A stretch of DNA of 64,000 nucleotides from Primula veris. Lineage: Eukaryota; Streptophyta; Magnoliopsida; Ericales; Primulaceae. The stretch covers positions 17,570,814-17,634,813 of the forward strand of contig OY821740.1 in NCBI GenBank assembly GCA_963682055.1, in the 5' to 3' direction. This document shows positions 22,601 through 35,464 of this stretch, piece by piece. The position numbers and the translations under genes were made by a program. A model generated the notes under the pieces. It had not been told where the DNA came from and did not search any database. It saw only the letters and a program-made list of their open reading frames with translations. Numbering within the stretch: position 1 is the stretch's first letter; every line of letters begins with the position of its first letter.

Positions 22601-25030
22601 TAACTCTATTGTAATTTAGTTCTTGTATAAGTACTAGAATTTCGATTTTTGTGAAAAACAATGTTATTTGTCAGCTTAGTACTCAACCCCAATTTCCGTA
22701 GACTGGAATACTTCAGTTCGTTGACAAAATCTTGCAAGTTGAGGACACAAAGGTGAAAATTGTGTAAATTGAGGATAAAAAATTGACGGCTATAATCAAC
22801 CAAAAATGTAGTTTAGTGCACTAGAAAAAGAATATCGATAGTTGAGTGTTCTAAATTGAAATTGCCTCATGCTTCTGTGTATAAAAGATTGATTATCCCA
22901 CAACTTTTTTGTCTTATCTGTGTCTTAAGCTAGTAGTTTCTTATGTTCAATAATTTCTCCCTCTATTTTCGTTGGTTACAGTTCTTAAGCAAATCAATTG
23001 AATTTTTTGAGGTTTAAAAAAGAGTTCAGTTCATCCATCTTAAAGTTTCTAGCTTTTTCAACCCAAAAAAACAAAAAACTTGTTTTGTGCAAATAAAAAA
23101 ACTGAGTTTAAGTTCTGCATCCTAGCCATGCGTTCCATCCTTTCTTTCGTATGTTTTATTGGTTGATCCCAATATTCTTCTAATGTTATAGAGAACAACA
23201 AGCTTAAATCTTCAAGTTCCGTACTAATCGTTGGAGGGGGACCCACCGGGGTAGAGTTAGCTGGCGAAATAGCCACAGATTTTCCTGAAAAAAAAGTAAC
23301 CCTTGTCTCTCGTGGTCCTCGTTTGTTGGAATTCGTCAGTCCCAAAGCTAGCAAAAAAGCACTTGACTGGTTAGTTTCGAAAAAAGTCGAAGTTATATTG
23401 GGACAATCAGTGAATCTGGACTCTGCTAAAGATGGCACTTATGTCACATCTGGTGGAGAAACGATAAAAGCCGATTGCCATTTTAAGTGTATCGGTTTGC
23501 CAATGGCTGGGTCATGGCTTAAAGATACTATTTTGAGAGAGAGTTTGGATAATAAGGGGAGGTTAATGGTTGATGCTAAACTGAGAGTTAAAGGTTTTGA
23601 GAATGTGTTTGCTGTTGGAGATATCACTGATATTCCAGTAAGTTATTTTCCATCATTAATTTTTTTTGTTTGGTATAAATTATAAGAAACTTACGATGAA
23701 TGTTATTTTTAAAAATTGCTCCGAAAGTAGGAGTATGATGCTATGATGTACTAGTACTGGCTATGAGGCTATGGGCTATAGAATAACATTTATACTAATG
23801 TATTTATATGGTACTATAACTCATGAGATGAAAGTTAAGAGTAAATGGACCCAACCCAATTATTTTGAATACCTGTAGAGCTACAAAATAAAATTGGCTC
23901 TGAGGTTTTTCTCATTAACTTATTATAAACACTATGTATACCCCCCCACCTATTTACAACACTTTGTATAATTAGTTATATACGGAACATATAACTTATA
24001 AGATAAAATGGACCCTATGGTTTTAAGGATCTTTCTTTCTTTCTCACTTTATGTGTGAGAGCATCTTCCAAATTTTTATGTCGATATGCATATTGTTGCT
24101 GGTACGTTAAAATCATGATTGATGGATTTGCCTCTTTTCATATCTAGTTGTCTTTGGCTAACAAATGGAACTCTTGAGCAAATTATGTCTGTCAATAAAC
24201 ACATTGCTCTTGAACTATTAAAAACAGGAAAGTTTCCTGGCGGAGTTTCTAAAAAATCTTGCTTGGTATTATTTTTATTTTGGGTAAATATGCTCAATTC
24301 ACCACATTTTATAAGTTTCAGCTAAATCTTTTGCTATTTATTTATCGTATCTAATAAGCTTTAGTTAAATGTTTTGATATTTTTACAATAAAAAAAGCCC
24401 CATTATTGAAGTGGCCTAGAGCCCCCAAAACTCTGGAACCGACACTGCAGGAAACCTTATAACTGTTCTGAAACCGGGTTTTTTTTTGTTCGATTTAATG
24501 GATGAGCGGCAAGTTTCATTGCAGCTGTTAAGCAAATAAGATTGATTTTTAAGTTCAAGAAAAAAGGTACATCCAGCTTAGAGCTTTTAGCTCTTTCCGG
24601 CTAAAAATAAAAAAAATACTGACCTTTTGACCTGATTAAAAAGGCAGGATAAGCTTGAAAGCTGCAACAGACAAGGCCTTAGTTTTTTTCTGTCTACATG
24701 TATATGAGTGTACAATTTTCCGTTCATGAATCTGATATGAACTCTTTATTAAATATGCAGGAGATGAAACAAGGATATTTAGCAAACATGCATTCTGGTG
24801 TTGCTGCAAAAAACATAAAGCTGTTGATATCGGGAGGGGACGAGCGGAAGATGGGGACTTATAAGGCTGCTAAGCCGTTTGCAATAGTTTCACTTGGTAG
24901 AAACGAAGGGGTTGCACAAATTCTTTGTTTAACCATGAGTGGAAAAATTCCTGGGAAAATCAAATCTGGTGACTTGTTTGTGGGCAAGTCAAGAAAGGAA
25001 TATGGGCTCAAAGCTGAGGCACAGGATTGA
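19636..25030 (+). CDS. FSP1/AIFM2-like FAD-dependent NAD(P)H oxidoreductase, copy 2, with N-terminal membrane segment (4 exons, 393 aa)
   Basis: Exons 19636-19844, 22052-22308, 23192-23637 and 24761-25030; exons 2 and 3 have exactly the lengths of copy 1 (257 and 446 nt) and the same phases. Residues about 9-28 form one hydrophobic segment (LSLIAITLPLILIGIYTYIY), then Lys-rich sequence, then the FAD motif TVVVVGGGIAGS. The NAD(P)H motif is VLIVGGGPTGVELAGEI and the second FAD contact NVFAVGDITDIP. Inferred role: NAD(P)H-driven quinone reduction on a membrane, here with its own anchor. Alternative start: Met-37 at 19744 would give a soluble form like copy 1, and the TATA-like motif lying only about 10 bp before the first ATG makes this possible. 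Intron 1 carries tandem duplications and a hAT-like MITE. Confidence 0.92.
19858..20600 (+). repeat. Tandem duplication in intron 1 of copy 2
   Basis: Segments starting near 19860, 20183 and 20432 share ccttatttagtta, taatgtta and ggtaagtt. The last two copies also share ataagctggcttgtttgtg and gtgcatgtttgg, with a period of about 250 bp. Each contains a ggtaagtt sequence resembling a splice donor. Confidence 0.7.
20537..20952. mobile_element. hAT-like MITE in intron 1 of copy 2
   Basis: Left end gtgcatgtttggaaacaac and right end tctgatgccaaacgaccctt are imperfect inverted repeats of the kind found on plant hAT MITEs. No coding sequence inside. The left part is also contained in the tandem duplication just upstream. 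Confidence 0.5.
21355..21680. repeat. Dispersed GCTTGTTTGG-type element in intron 1 of copy 2
   Basis: Begins ctttgtttggttgcagctt, contains ggttgaccagcttaaaagct, and ends near gcaggcttgtttgggac. Same family as the copies at 11.4, 24.5, 25.4, 32.4 and 62.75 kb. Confidence 0.5.
24510..24682. repeat. Dispersed GCTTGTTTGG-type element in intron 3 of copy 2
   Basis: Compact copy with left end cattgcagctgttaagc and right end gaaagctgcaacagacaagg in inverted orientation. Shares gcttagagcttttagct-like sequence with the family. Confidence 0.5.
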
Positions 25031-28000
25031 AAGGTAAAAGTAGATGTTGTGAAGATTCTAAAATAATGGATTCCATTTAAAACGAAAGTTTTGATAACAA
25101 ATTAGGGTGATTGAACATATTCTGAACTTGTTCCTCGTTGCTACTGAGAAAATTTATTGAACATTTATGCCGATGAAAACTAGTTCTTTGCGTATATGCA
25201 TATAAAAGATTAACATTAACTGAGAAACAAATTACCATTTGATTAACCGAAACTTAAGTGCAAAATGTATCACTCAATAGTATTTTCTAAAATAGACTTG
25301 CTTTGGAGTCTTGAAGGTCCATTGAAACAAGACCAACCTTCACAGGTTACAAAAAACTGAGGATTATACAAAATGTTCAGGTCCTGTGGTTGTTTCATTG
25401 CACCTTGTAAGTTCATAACCTTTTTTTTAGCTTAAATTGCTGTGCATTTGGTTGACCAACTTAAAAACCAAGTATTTATGGTTCTTTTTGGCCCGAGAAG
25501 ACGCAAATAAAGCTATATAAATCTTACCTTTTCTTTAATCCAAGTAAGCCAGCTCATTGGCTCAAAAGTTGCAGCAAACCAAGCCTTTACCTTAATTACC
25601 TTCTTAATCGGTTAACATTGTTCTTGGCAGCATGATTACAACACGATAACCAACAAATGTGCCACTTTTGTATCACATTCGCAAGCTTTAAATGATAAAA
25701 TTTTCATTAACATTCATGAACTTTCAGGTATTGCTGCTACTGGAGTGACCCACGTTGATCCTGGATGCTCCTCTGTTTCATGTTTTCTGTCGTTCTTAAA
25801 CTGTGTTGTCCTTCAAAAGTATTTTTTATCTTTTATGAACAGTTTTCTTGCATGTTTAAGATTTTATAAAAAGTCATTCAGTCGATACATGTACTAATCG
25901 GGAATCTCCTTATAATATTCAAATTTTACATTTTGCGACATATGTTTACTGCTAAATATTGTTAGTATGATCTGTAATATTAGTAAATTGTTTCAATTTT
26001 TACTTGATATCTGATGTGAATGAATTCGTTTGTTAAAATTGAACTTAATTAGTGTAAAATTCTGCATAAACAATTGAGAAGACATTGCCCCTATTTGCAT
26101 AGGTAAAAATTAGAATAGATCTCTTCAATCAAGATAACCTGACCAATATATCATTTCAACTGATAATTACTTTGTTGAATAACGAATTCTCCCTTTCGTT
26201 TCACTTTAAATAACAAGCACTATTTAGCAAATAGTCTAGTGCAATTTGTTCATTACCAATGGTGTGTCTAGTTAAGCAAAATTTGTTGCAGTTTTTTCCA
26301 AAACATTAGGATGGTATGGGAAAAATCCATTCAGTCAAGGGATCGAATAATCGATATGCTTTAGTTTTCATTTTTGCTTTTTAAATTTAAGTACTGTTAC
26401 AACCCAAAGTACTCAGCCAACGATTTAAGAAAATCCATTCCAACTGATCCAAATTTTTTTTCCATTCAGCAAAACCATTCTCCTCAACCTAACCCCTCCG
26501 TCTCGTGAGAAAATCACCTGTGTACTCCTTAATAGCTTAAAATCTGCTAAAGAACAAGACCTTAGATTTTGTCATGTCAGCTTATGGCAACTCTGTCGAG
26601 AAAAGTTGAACACGCATATCGAATTTGTATTAGGGAGTATAATTTACTGCATTTAAATGTTCTGATTTGATAATGATTTCCTTAAAGAGTAGTTTGGAAG
26701 TGACTACTGTCCTTGCATATTAAAGTAAATTCGGGTTTTATAATGTATTTATCGATCGAAAATATAGTCTTTTAACTAGTAACAGAGAAATAAGGCGCAT
26801 GGGTTCAGCCCTTGCCGCCTTGCATAAGTGAATCCTAGTTCCACTACAGAAAATAAGGGTCACTAGTGTAATTCATCTTGCAAGTAGTTATGGTCTCGGA
26901 TCTTTCTTTCTCCCTATCAACGAGCGAAAAAGGGTTGGGACGGCATATGGACAGGGCGTATGTGAATAGCATTTTTCAACAAACATTTTAGCCGGATCTT
27001 GATTCAGTAAATTACGCAATTAATGGAGTTAAAGAGTAGTAGATAATAATCATTGGACTGCTTTGTACTTCATACAGGAATGTGAGATCCCATTGAAAAG
27101 TTCACACAATCTTAATGTAAGTGCAGGTAGCCTTTTACTATCAAAGATGGAAAAATGAAATGAAATCCAGTACGCATTATTTCATTATTTAGTTTAATTC
27201 CTTTATATCCAATTCAAAGTCCTAAGTCCCGAAAATCTTATTGAAAAGGTTGAATCCCAACTTATGTTAAGTAAATTGAAAATGGGTAAATTTTGGTCAC
27301 AATTTCAAATCCGTGTTCGATTTGATCATGTTCTCGTATTCTTATAAAATTTAAAAGAAGCGTCTAGATCTATAGTAGAAAATATACCATTTTAAAAGGG
27401 TAATCGCATATGAATGACAAGAAAATACACAGAATAATTAATTATAGTATTAGAAGAAATACTGCTCCCTCTGTCCAATTTTAATAAAAAGTTTAGTCAC
27501 GTGCAATGTTGCAATCAAGACCGGCCCTGACCACAGTTACAACAACCTCTGAGCTTAGGTGTCGTCGGTTCGAAGGCGCCTAAATTTTTATTTTTAAAAA
27601 ATAATACATAAATGCAACTTTTTATGTTAGATATAACAATTTCATATATAGTTTTTAGTTTTGCGTTCATAACACAACGGACTGTCATGTAAATTGCTAC
27701 ATTTAGTTCACTAGTTCGATTCTTTGCAACCTTTTAAATAATATTATGTTTTTTAACCAACATAGATAACACTTACTTTGTTGCATTAGTTGCAAATGTT
27801 TATAAAGTTGACTTTTTGTAGGTGAAAACAAAAGTAAGTTTAGGTGCCCAAATCATAAACATGTCCTGATTGCAATTATGTTAAAATATCAAAAATTATA
27901 AATTTCAAAGGTAAACTCATTTTAAGCACCCCAATACAATCTTTTGAATATTTACGATTACGATATTTTAAGTATATGCCAATTTTGCTTCCTAAAATTG

Positions 28001-28120
28001 CACCGATCGCCAAAATTATTAGGATTGTAGGATTACAATTTAGAGTTTCCTTATATAAAGAAGAAATAAATGTCAAAAAAGAAAAGGAGCGCGTGAAAGA
28101 CCATTATTGTCTTTTTAGTC
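25031..28120. other. Intergenic, repeats only
   Basis: No gene-like frame. A GCTTGTTTGG-family copy lies at about 25432-25590 (ends aaaagttgcagcaaaccaagc). A Stowaway-like end (ctccctctgtccaattttaat) is at about 27470. Short transposon-like scraps are at 26780-26840 and 27520-27580. The rest is AT-rich and unrecognised. Confidence 0.5.
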
Positions 28121-28121
28121 G

Positions 28122-28163
<42 letters not shown>
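28122..28163 (+). promoter_or_regulatory. (TC)n/(TA)n core promoter patch of VPS60
   Basis: A 27-nt CT run followed directly by a TA run about 160-200 bp upstream of the VPS60 ATG. Pyrimidine patches next to TATA sequence are typical of plant core promoters. Confidence 0.45.
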
Positions 28164-28320
28164 CAGTACTTTTGTTTCCATTTTCGTTAAAATAAATAAA
28201 CTCTTATTAAAACCCTAGTTGGCACCTTTATTTGTGTATTTCTGCTGCGAATCGGAGTACTATTTTAGTAAATTGTAAAAACAAAACCATAATTATCTAA
28301 TTCATTAAAAGAAGAAGAAG

Positions 28321-31300
28321 ATGCAGCGAATATTCGGAGTTAATAAGAAAAACAAAGATCCACCCCCTTCAATTACCGATACCAGTGATCGAGTTAGTTT
28401 TTTTTTTTAGTACTTTAATGGCATTATTTGTTTTCTTTCCATGTTACTGTGATAATTTAATTCTCATTATCTGTTTGCTTCTTCTGTTACATATTTTATT
28501 AATTATAAGTTTTAAGATTAACGTTTTGGAATAATATTGTTATCAAGCATGTGTATCAATTGTTACAGAGTCTGTGCCATATTATTATTATTATTATTTA
28601 AATTCTAATTTATAAAAGAAGAATGTCTAGGCATATTAGAATTTACTTTTAAGTTTTAAGTTTAGTGAGCTGTGATGATACTGCTTCTGTGTCGTTAGAA
28701 TTACCCGAGGGTTTTAACTGTGTTTAAATATGGGATTAAACATGTGTATATAAGCTCATGGGTACTAAAAAAAAATCAATAGAATTTAATTTTAAGTTTA
28801 GTGAGCTGTGATATCGCTTTTGTCGATAGAATTACTCGACGGTTTTAACTGTGTTTAAATATGGGATTAAACATGTGTATATAAGCTCATGGGTTTGTTT
28901 CTTCTGTTACATATTTTATTTATTCTAAGTTATTAGATTACCGTTTTGGAATAGTATTGTTACCAAGCATGTGTATCAATTGTTACAGATTATTTTACCA
29001 CCCTTCTTCACCAGGAAAATATTATTGTATTTTTTTAATTCTAATTTATGAAATTAAGCTGTTAGGCAGATTAGAATTTACTTTTAAGTTTAGTGAGCCG
29101 TGATAGAATTATTCGACAGTTTTAATTGTGTTTTAATGTGGAATTGAACATGTGTATATAAAGCCCGTGGGTACTAGTAATCTTTTTTATAGAATTTTAC
29201 TCAGGAGTATTTGTCAAAAATATGTCCACTTTGAGTTAAGATACTATAGTCGCCTAGTCGGTATCAATGGTATGTCACTGGATATATACATATGCTACCG
29301 ATTTGATCCCTTTTGTAGTTTTTATAAACAGATTGGCGCATGTGTATCAGTTTTTACAGAGTCTGTCTGTGCCATATTATTATTATATTTTAAATCTAAT
29401 TTATGAGAGAAGGCTGTATAGGCAGACTACAATTTAATTTTAAGTTTAGTGAGCTGTGATATTGCTTCTGTGTCGATAGAATTGCTTGAGGGTTTTACCT
29501 TTGTTTAAATATAGGATTAAACATGCGTATATAGTTATAAGCTCATGCGTACTAATAACTTTTTTAATAGAATTTTACTCATGAGTATTTGTCAAAGATA
29601 TGTCCATTTTAAATTAAGATACTATAGTTGGCGTGTTATTGGCAGAGGCGGTTCAGCACATAGACTAGTGAGACAATGCTCTACGGCGCAATCCAATTGA
29701 GGCGGAAAAAAACCGTTTTGGTCTGAAAATTACAGCGACATCGTTCTACGGTTAAATAGTATTTGTTACTTTAAATATGTTATCGAGTTGATTTTTTTTA
29801 TTTGGGGTTTCTTCTTCGTGTAATTTTTATTGGTATGACGTGGGGGGGATTAGGGCGGAAAAAAACGCAGCTGAGGCCCTAGTAACTCTAGGCCCAATAG
29901 ACATATTCTACCGATTATGTGCACCTTTCATTGTATATAATCCCTTTTTCTAATTTTTATTAACAAATTGTGATATAATCATTCCATTATGAATTCTTGT
30001 GTAGTTGTGTATTTGTTGTTGTAAAAGCGTATGCATCCAATGCTAACCTTACAAGTACTGTATTGCTAGCATTATTAGTTTTGTTTTCGTCACACCATAC
30101 ACAAACAATCATGTATTGCTAGCATCCTTTTTATTCTTATGTATCAACTGTATTACTTGCCTCGAATGTTTACCATCTGACAAGAAGTGTTTGCATTATT
30201 TGATCACTAAGCAACTATTTTTTGCCATCTCAACCATAACTGTCTTATAATGTAAATGTTCATGTGCCCCGTTTTGTTAATAGCATCCTCTCATTAGTCA
30301 TTACTAAATGGGTGCTAGTGTCTTCCAGTTAATTATGATTGGTGTTTATGTGATAATGGATTTTTATGTATTTGAGTCCCCGATTGAAGTTTATGTTCTT
30401 TTGTTCTTCTTCTATTATTTAATTTTTTAATGGTGTGGATGACGTATTTGGCTTGCCTTCCCCATTTCTTGGGGGATGTTGCTCAACATACTTTCATCAT
30501 ATCTAAATTTATGCGCATTATCTGTTTCTCATATTTTCCAGATTAATAAAAGGGGTGAATCAGTCGATGAGAAAATCAAAAGGCTCGATAGTGAACTTGT
30601 TAGATACAAAGAACAGATAAAGAGAACCCGTCCTGGCCCTGCTCAAGAAGCCATAAAAGCTCGAGCAATGAGGGTTCTCAAGCAAAAGAAAATGTAAGCT
30701 AGGAATTTCCAGAAAAGTTTCTTCAAATTGTTGTGGATTAGCCCTAAATTCCTAATTACATACATCAAAGTTTTTGTCTCAATAATTGTTTAGGCAATCA
30801 CCAAAAAAAACATGGACCTCTAATTCTGATATGCCAGGTTGGTAATATCAATGCATGTGTAACGTCTATTAACTTCTATGAGTCGTATTGTTCTTTATTA
30901 TGAGTAATTCTGATTAAAATAAACTGTCTATTGACTCTATCCACCTGTTACCCGTCTATATTACCAGGGGACAACTATGGTTTATTTGTTTGCTGACTAA
31001 CATACTTTGCTCCTCTCTGCTTTAAATATTAACTGATGGATTTTCCTTCGTATGATTATAACTTACCAATTATTTTCCGCAGGTATGAAAATCAACGTGA
31101 TATGCTATACAATCAGTCATTCAATCTTGACCAAGTTTCATTTGCTGCGGAGGGCATTAAAGACGCTCAGCAAACAGTATGTAACTAGACGCCATTTGAT
31201 GTCATTCACATTCCTTTTGTTGTTAATCTCTTTGTTATTGAAATTCGAAGATCTTGTTTGTATGTTGTTTCCGTGTTCTGTCTGATTTCTTTGGACATAG

Positions 31301-33923
31301 ACATGTTTGAGCGTGAGGATGGATATACAGAATTCGAAATTAAATGTAGTTTTCATTTTTCTTTTTGGTGAATGAAGTATAAAAACTGGTCCTTGAAAAT
31401 GTGAAGAAACCCCAAAATTTGCAAGGAAATACATGCACGTAAAAAGTGTTATGATGTTCAATCATGTGAACTTCGTTTAATTCCTTATTAATGAAAATTG
31501 CTTACATTTTGATAGCTAAGTATGAGAAATAGCCTGTTTGTGTAACTTTTTTGTTACCCTGTCTGATGAATATTTACCTTATGAGAAACTTGCTTATAAT
31601 TAATCAGTTATTATATTGTGAAAGTTTCTTTATATTTACGATAAATTATTGTTTCCTCGGTAGCGCTCAAAGAAGAACAATTCCAAGCAGATTAAAAGGA
31701 ACTTTTTCTGGACCTGCTCGTAAACAGAGGTAGGAGTTAAAAAATAATTGGCTATTATGGGTCCTAGCTTCAAGTTAGTTTCCGCCTTGGGTTTTAGAAT
31801 ATGGCTTCATATTAGTACGCAAATCTGTGCCTAATAGATTTGTTGTACTGAGTAATTAATAATTGACGACTTTTGACTGAATGCTTTCGTTTTGTTTTTG
31901 CAGATGACAGCTCTGAAATCGGCAAATAAGGAGTTGAAAGGAATGATGAAGACTGTAAAGCTTGGAGATGTAGATGTGTGCATATGTTTTCTGCTCTAGC
32001 TTTTTCACTATGATTATAATAGGGTTTCTGGTGTTAGTAACTTGCTTATTTTTTTCTGTGCAGAATTTGCAAGATGAGATGATGGACCTTATGGAGGTGA
32101 GCAGCGAAATTCAAGAGTCCCTTGGTAGAAGCTATAATGTTCCTGACGACATTGATGAGGAAGATCTTATGGGAGGTATAGTGTCGGTGTATAGATAATT
32201 CTCAACTGAAAGTCTAAGTTACATCGTTAGGGATGAACCCATCTGTTTTCTCATACTGGTTAGAAGCTTAAGCGAGATAAACCCAACTGTTTTCTGAACC
32301 CTGAAAGTATCTAGCTTATTTTCTTTAAGTTACAAGCAAACAAGCTTGAACAAGAATATGAAAGTTATTAATGAGTAAAAAGGTAATTTTTTGTTTTTTA
32401 AGACGAGCAAAAGGCTACTCAGGGTTTGTCTGGTTGCAGCATTTACGCAAATAAGCTGGATATTTTCAAGGTCGGAAATAAAGATTGGTTCATCCAGCAT
32501 AAACTTTCTAGTTTTTTCAGGCTAAGATACCTAAGAAGCTCAGCTCTTATGCTGATTGACCAAAGTTCTTCCAGTTTTTTAGAAGAAAACAAAAGGCGAG
32601 TTAAAAATAGCAATTAAACACTCTTTAGTGGTTGAAATTTGGCAATACAACCAAGAATTGTTGAATGATAAGTGAATATGTTTATTGTTACAAGTTTTAT
32701 GACGCAGAGCTTGATGCTTTGGAAGAGGACATGGGCATGGAAAATGAAGAAGATGGGTTGCCTTCATATCTTCAACCTGACAAAGAAACTGATTTTGATG
32801 CTGAGCTTAACTTGCCATCTGCACCGTCGGGGCATGCAATCCCAGCTGGTAGAGTCAACCAGGTGTCTTTCTAATCATTTAAGTGTATAAATATAAACGC
32901 TGAATTAGTTTTGATCAAGTATAGACTAGAGATTTGTAAAAAAAACTGTGCAGCCGCCTAGGGCCATATTATTATGTTCTATAAATTTGTGGTTAAGCAT
33001 CACTTTTTCATTTTTACACATCCATTTTCTGTTTATTCAATTCGTCATATTCCTATCAACTTCTCAATTTTTATTTTGAGTTATTGCTCTCTTTCCAATA
33101 CTTTAATAATATCATCTTCATTTTTTTTAAATGTTAGAATGTGAGCGGAGAGAGAGTGTAGAGCAAAGGGATGATTTGTAATGGGAGAACCGAGATGATG
33201 TATTTCAGTGGCTGAGGTTTAAACTCACTTCAGCAACTTGGGTTCCATGTTGTGGGAAGCCGAGTTGCTGAATTTTTATCATCCTAGCCGTTGAGATTGG
33301 TATGAATGACTTAGATTAATATGGATGACCGAGGTGATGTACTTCAGCAGCTGAAGTGAAAATTCACTTATGCAGCTCGGGTTCCAAATTTACTATCACA
33401 AACTCAGGATTATAGGAAGCTGTTGGGAAAAAATAAATACGAGCTTGGGTGAACATCCCAAAAACTCATAGTAAAAATGCATGTTTCGAGGAAGCTGTAC
33501 TGGATCCTATGATTGTGACCTTATATTTTCATTTTTTTATTAGACCAACGGCAAATTGTGTTTTTAGTTGCTAAAATTTAATCTGAAACTAGGAATAAGC
33601 TAAAAGAACTGTACCATGCGCAAGTTGAGAAAAATCGACATTTTACCATGTAGATCAACAGAAAACTGTCTATTATAGCATTCCAGCTTCTTGCATAGTA
33701 AAAAAAAAATCATCTACATGAAGTACTGCATCTACCATAAAAGAAAACCGATTACGCCATTTTATGGAATGATGTTTTTTGTAATTTCCACATATATTGC
33801 TAAGTTGGGCTTTCATCTAATTTTCAAAATATTACCTATTTATATGCTTCGAACTGCGATTCATGACAGGCCGGGGATGAGTTTGGTTTACCTGCTGTTC
33901 CTAGGGCTTCTCTTCGCGGTTAG
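28321..33923 (+). CDS. VPS60: ESCRT-III subunit VPS60/CHMP5 (7 exons, 236 aa)
   Basis: Exons 28321-28392, 30542-30693, 31083-31176, 31904-31975, 32064-32175, 32708-32862 and 33870-33923, all GT-AG; 711 nt in frame. The protein starts MQRIFGVNKKNKDPPPS. A basic Snf7 helical core follows (KIKRLDSELVRYKEQIKRTR, VLKQKKMYENQRDML), then FDL-type sequence SFAAEGIKDAQQT, an acidic second half (DEMMDLMEVSSEIQES, ELDALEEDMG) and the C-terminus GLPAVPRASLRG. Length and order match plant VPS60/CHMP5. Known role: an accessory ESCRT-III protein on endosomes that binds the LIP5 cofactor of the VPS4/SKD1 ATPase during multivesicular-body sorting. Nothing is broken. Introns 1, 5 and 6 carry repeats. Confidence 0.96.
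28470..29580 (+). repeat. Tandem duplications in VPS60 intron 1
   Basis: Landmarks recur in order: cttctgttacatatttta (28483, 28899), catgtgtatcaattgtta (28549, 28969; diverged at 29338), taagtttagtgagctgtga (about 28660, 28797, 29444; ...gagccgtga about 29085), catgtgtatataagctcat (28742, 28874; variants at 29152, 29520). This gives about four units of variable length. Imperfect, with no coding sequence. Confidence 0.75.
32407..32632. repeat. Dispersed GCTTGTTTGG-type element in VPS60 intron 5
   Basis: Begins gggtttgtctggttgcagc, contains agctcagctcttatgct and gattgaccaaag, and ends near tagcaattaaacactc. Confidence 0.45.
33185..33390 (+). repeat. Direct duplication of about 65 bp in VPS60 intron 6
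   Basis: accgagatgatgtatttcag ... ttgggttcca (33190-33248) recurs as accgaggtgatgtacttcag ... tcgggttcca (33328-33390), about 140 bp apart. Confidence 0.65.
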
Positions 33924-34639
33924 CATGGAAATTTCACTGATTTTGGCTGCATCTTTTTGTTTTTGTCGCTTTTATTTTTAATTGTGAAGTCGTGGGGTGT
34001 TTGTTTTTGTTCAGTTTGGCAGTATCCTATTATTAATGACAACTCTGTATTTAGTTTGAAGAACTTTGAAGTAAAATGACAGTAAAAAAAGTGTCCATCT
34101 ATACTGTATACATTTAGATATGTTGATGGTCTCCAATTTGCGTTTTACGAATCTTTTTTTATTATATATTGTGAAATTTTAGCCTATCGCATTTTAGCTT
34201 ATCGCTGTTCCGGAAGCGTAACCTTTATTCTTCAAGCCGTGCCATGTCATTGCCCTGTATATAATTATATTATTGTATTTGGTTAGCATGATGCCATGAT
34301 TTATGAAAGCATGCTCAGTGATTTAGTCCACCTAATCCTTCAACCTTTGAACTATCTAACGAAAAAACGAATTTAATCCCATAATGGATATAATCATCGA
34401 TAAATTCTCAAAACATATAATGTGTTATGAAATATTATCAAAACATACAACTCAAACAAATTATTCACAAAACATACGATTGACCCAAATATAAAAAAAT
34501 ATATATTTCTTCCTACCTACCAAAAAATTTCTCTCCTCTTTCTCCTCTTTCTTTCTAAATCATCATTTTTTTTCCACAAAATACTACCTTATTTAACGTT
34601 AAAATGACTTCTAAACCGAAAAAAATAAAATTACAACAA

Positions 34640-35460
34640 AAAATAAAAAAAGTTTAAAAAAGTCGAAAACCCGAAAAAACCTAAAAAAATGTTGGAAAAA
34701 CCTTTAAAAAAGTCGGTAACCCGAAAAAATCCAAAAAAATGTTAAAAAATAAAAAAAACCAATAAAAATCCAAATTCACAAAAAAATGAAAAAAGTTCAA
34801 AAAAGTCGAGAATCCGAAAAAACCCAAAAAAGGCTGAAAAACCTTTTGAAAAGTCGAGAACCCGAAAAAACCCAAAAAAGGCTGAAAAACCTTTTGAAAA
34901 GTCGGGAACCCGAAAAAACCCAAAAAATGGTTAAAAAAAGTAAAAAAAAAAAAAACAAAGAAAAATCCAAAATCACAAAAACAATGAAAAAAGTTCACAA
35001 AAATCGAGAACCCGAAAAAACCAAAAAAGTGCTCAAAAAACCTTTAAAAAGTCGGGAACCCGGAAAAACTCTAAAAAAGTGGCAAACAATAAAAAAAAAA
35101 CCAAGAAAAATCCAAATTTACAATAATATATAAAAATAAAGTTCAGAAAAGTCGAGAACCCGAAAAAAGCCCAAAAATATGGTAAAAAACAAAAAAAAAC
35201 AAGAAAAATACAAAATTACAAAAAAAAAATGAAAAAAGTTCTAAAAAGTCGAGAATTCAAAAAAACCCAAAATATGCTGAAAAAACTTTTAAAAAAGTCG
35301 GTAACCGAAAAAACCCAAAAAATTGGTAAAAAAACCCAAAAAATCCAAAATCACAAAAAAATGAAAAAAGTTCAAAAAAGTCGAGAACCCGAAAAAACCC
35401 AAAAAAGGCTGGATAAACCTTTTAAAAAGTCGGGAACCCGAAAAAGGCCAAAAAATGGTT
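34640..35460 (+). repeat. A-rich 48-bp minisatellite
   Basis: Diverged units, clearest at 34800-34920, with a period of 48 bp (gtcgagaacccgaaaaaacc, then ggctgaaaaaccttttgaa). 48 is a multiple of 3, so + reads as a 16-residue Lys/Glu-rich peptide repeat (KSREPEKTQKRLKNLL), but the frame breaks repeatedly and no gene is supported. A second patch of the same unit at about 35610-35760 lies inside the next array. Confidence 0.9.
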
Positions 35461-35464
35461 AAAA

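Noticed and set aside
31655..31733. Extra VPS60 exon (short open stretch in intron 3)
   Set aside because: Joining exon 3 directly to exon 4 at 31904 gives the expected family sequence, and the stretch matches nothing in VPS60.
34786..35133. Lys-rich repetitive protein
   Set aside because: It arises from the 48-bp repeat being a multiple of three; the frame breaks repeatedly and there is no promoter or ending typical of a gene.
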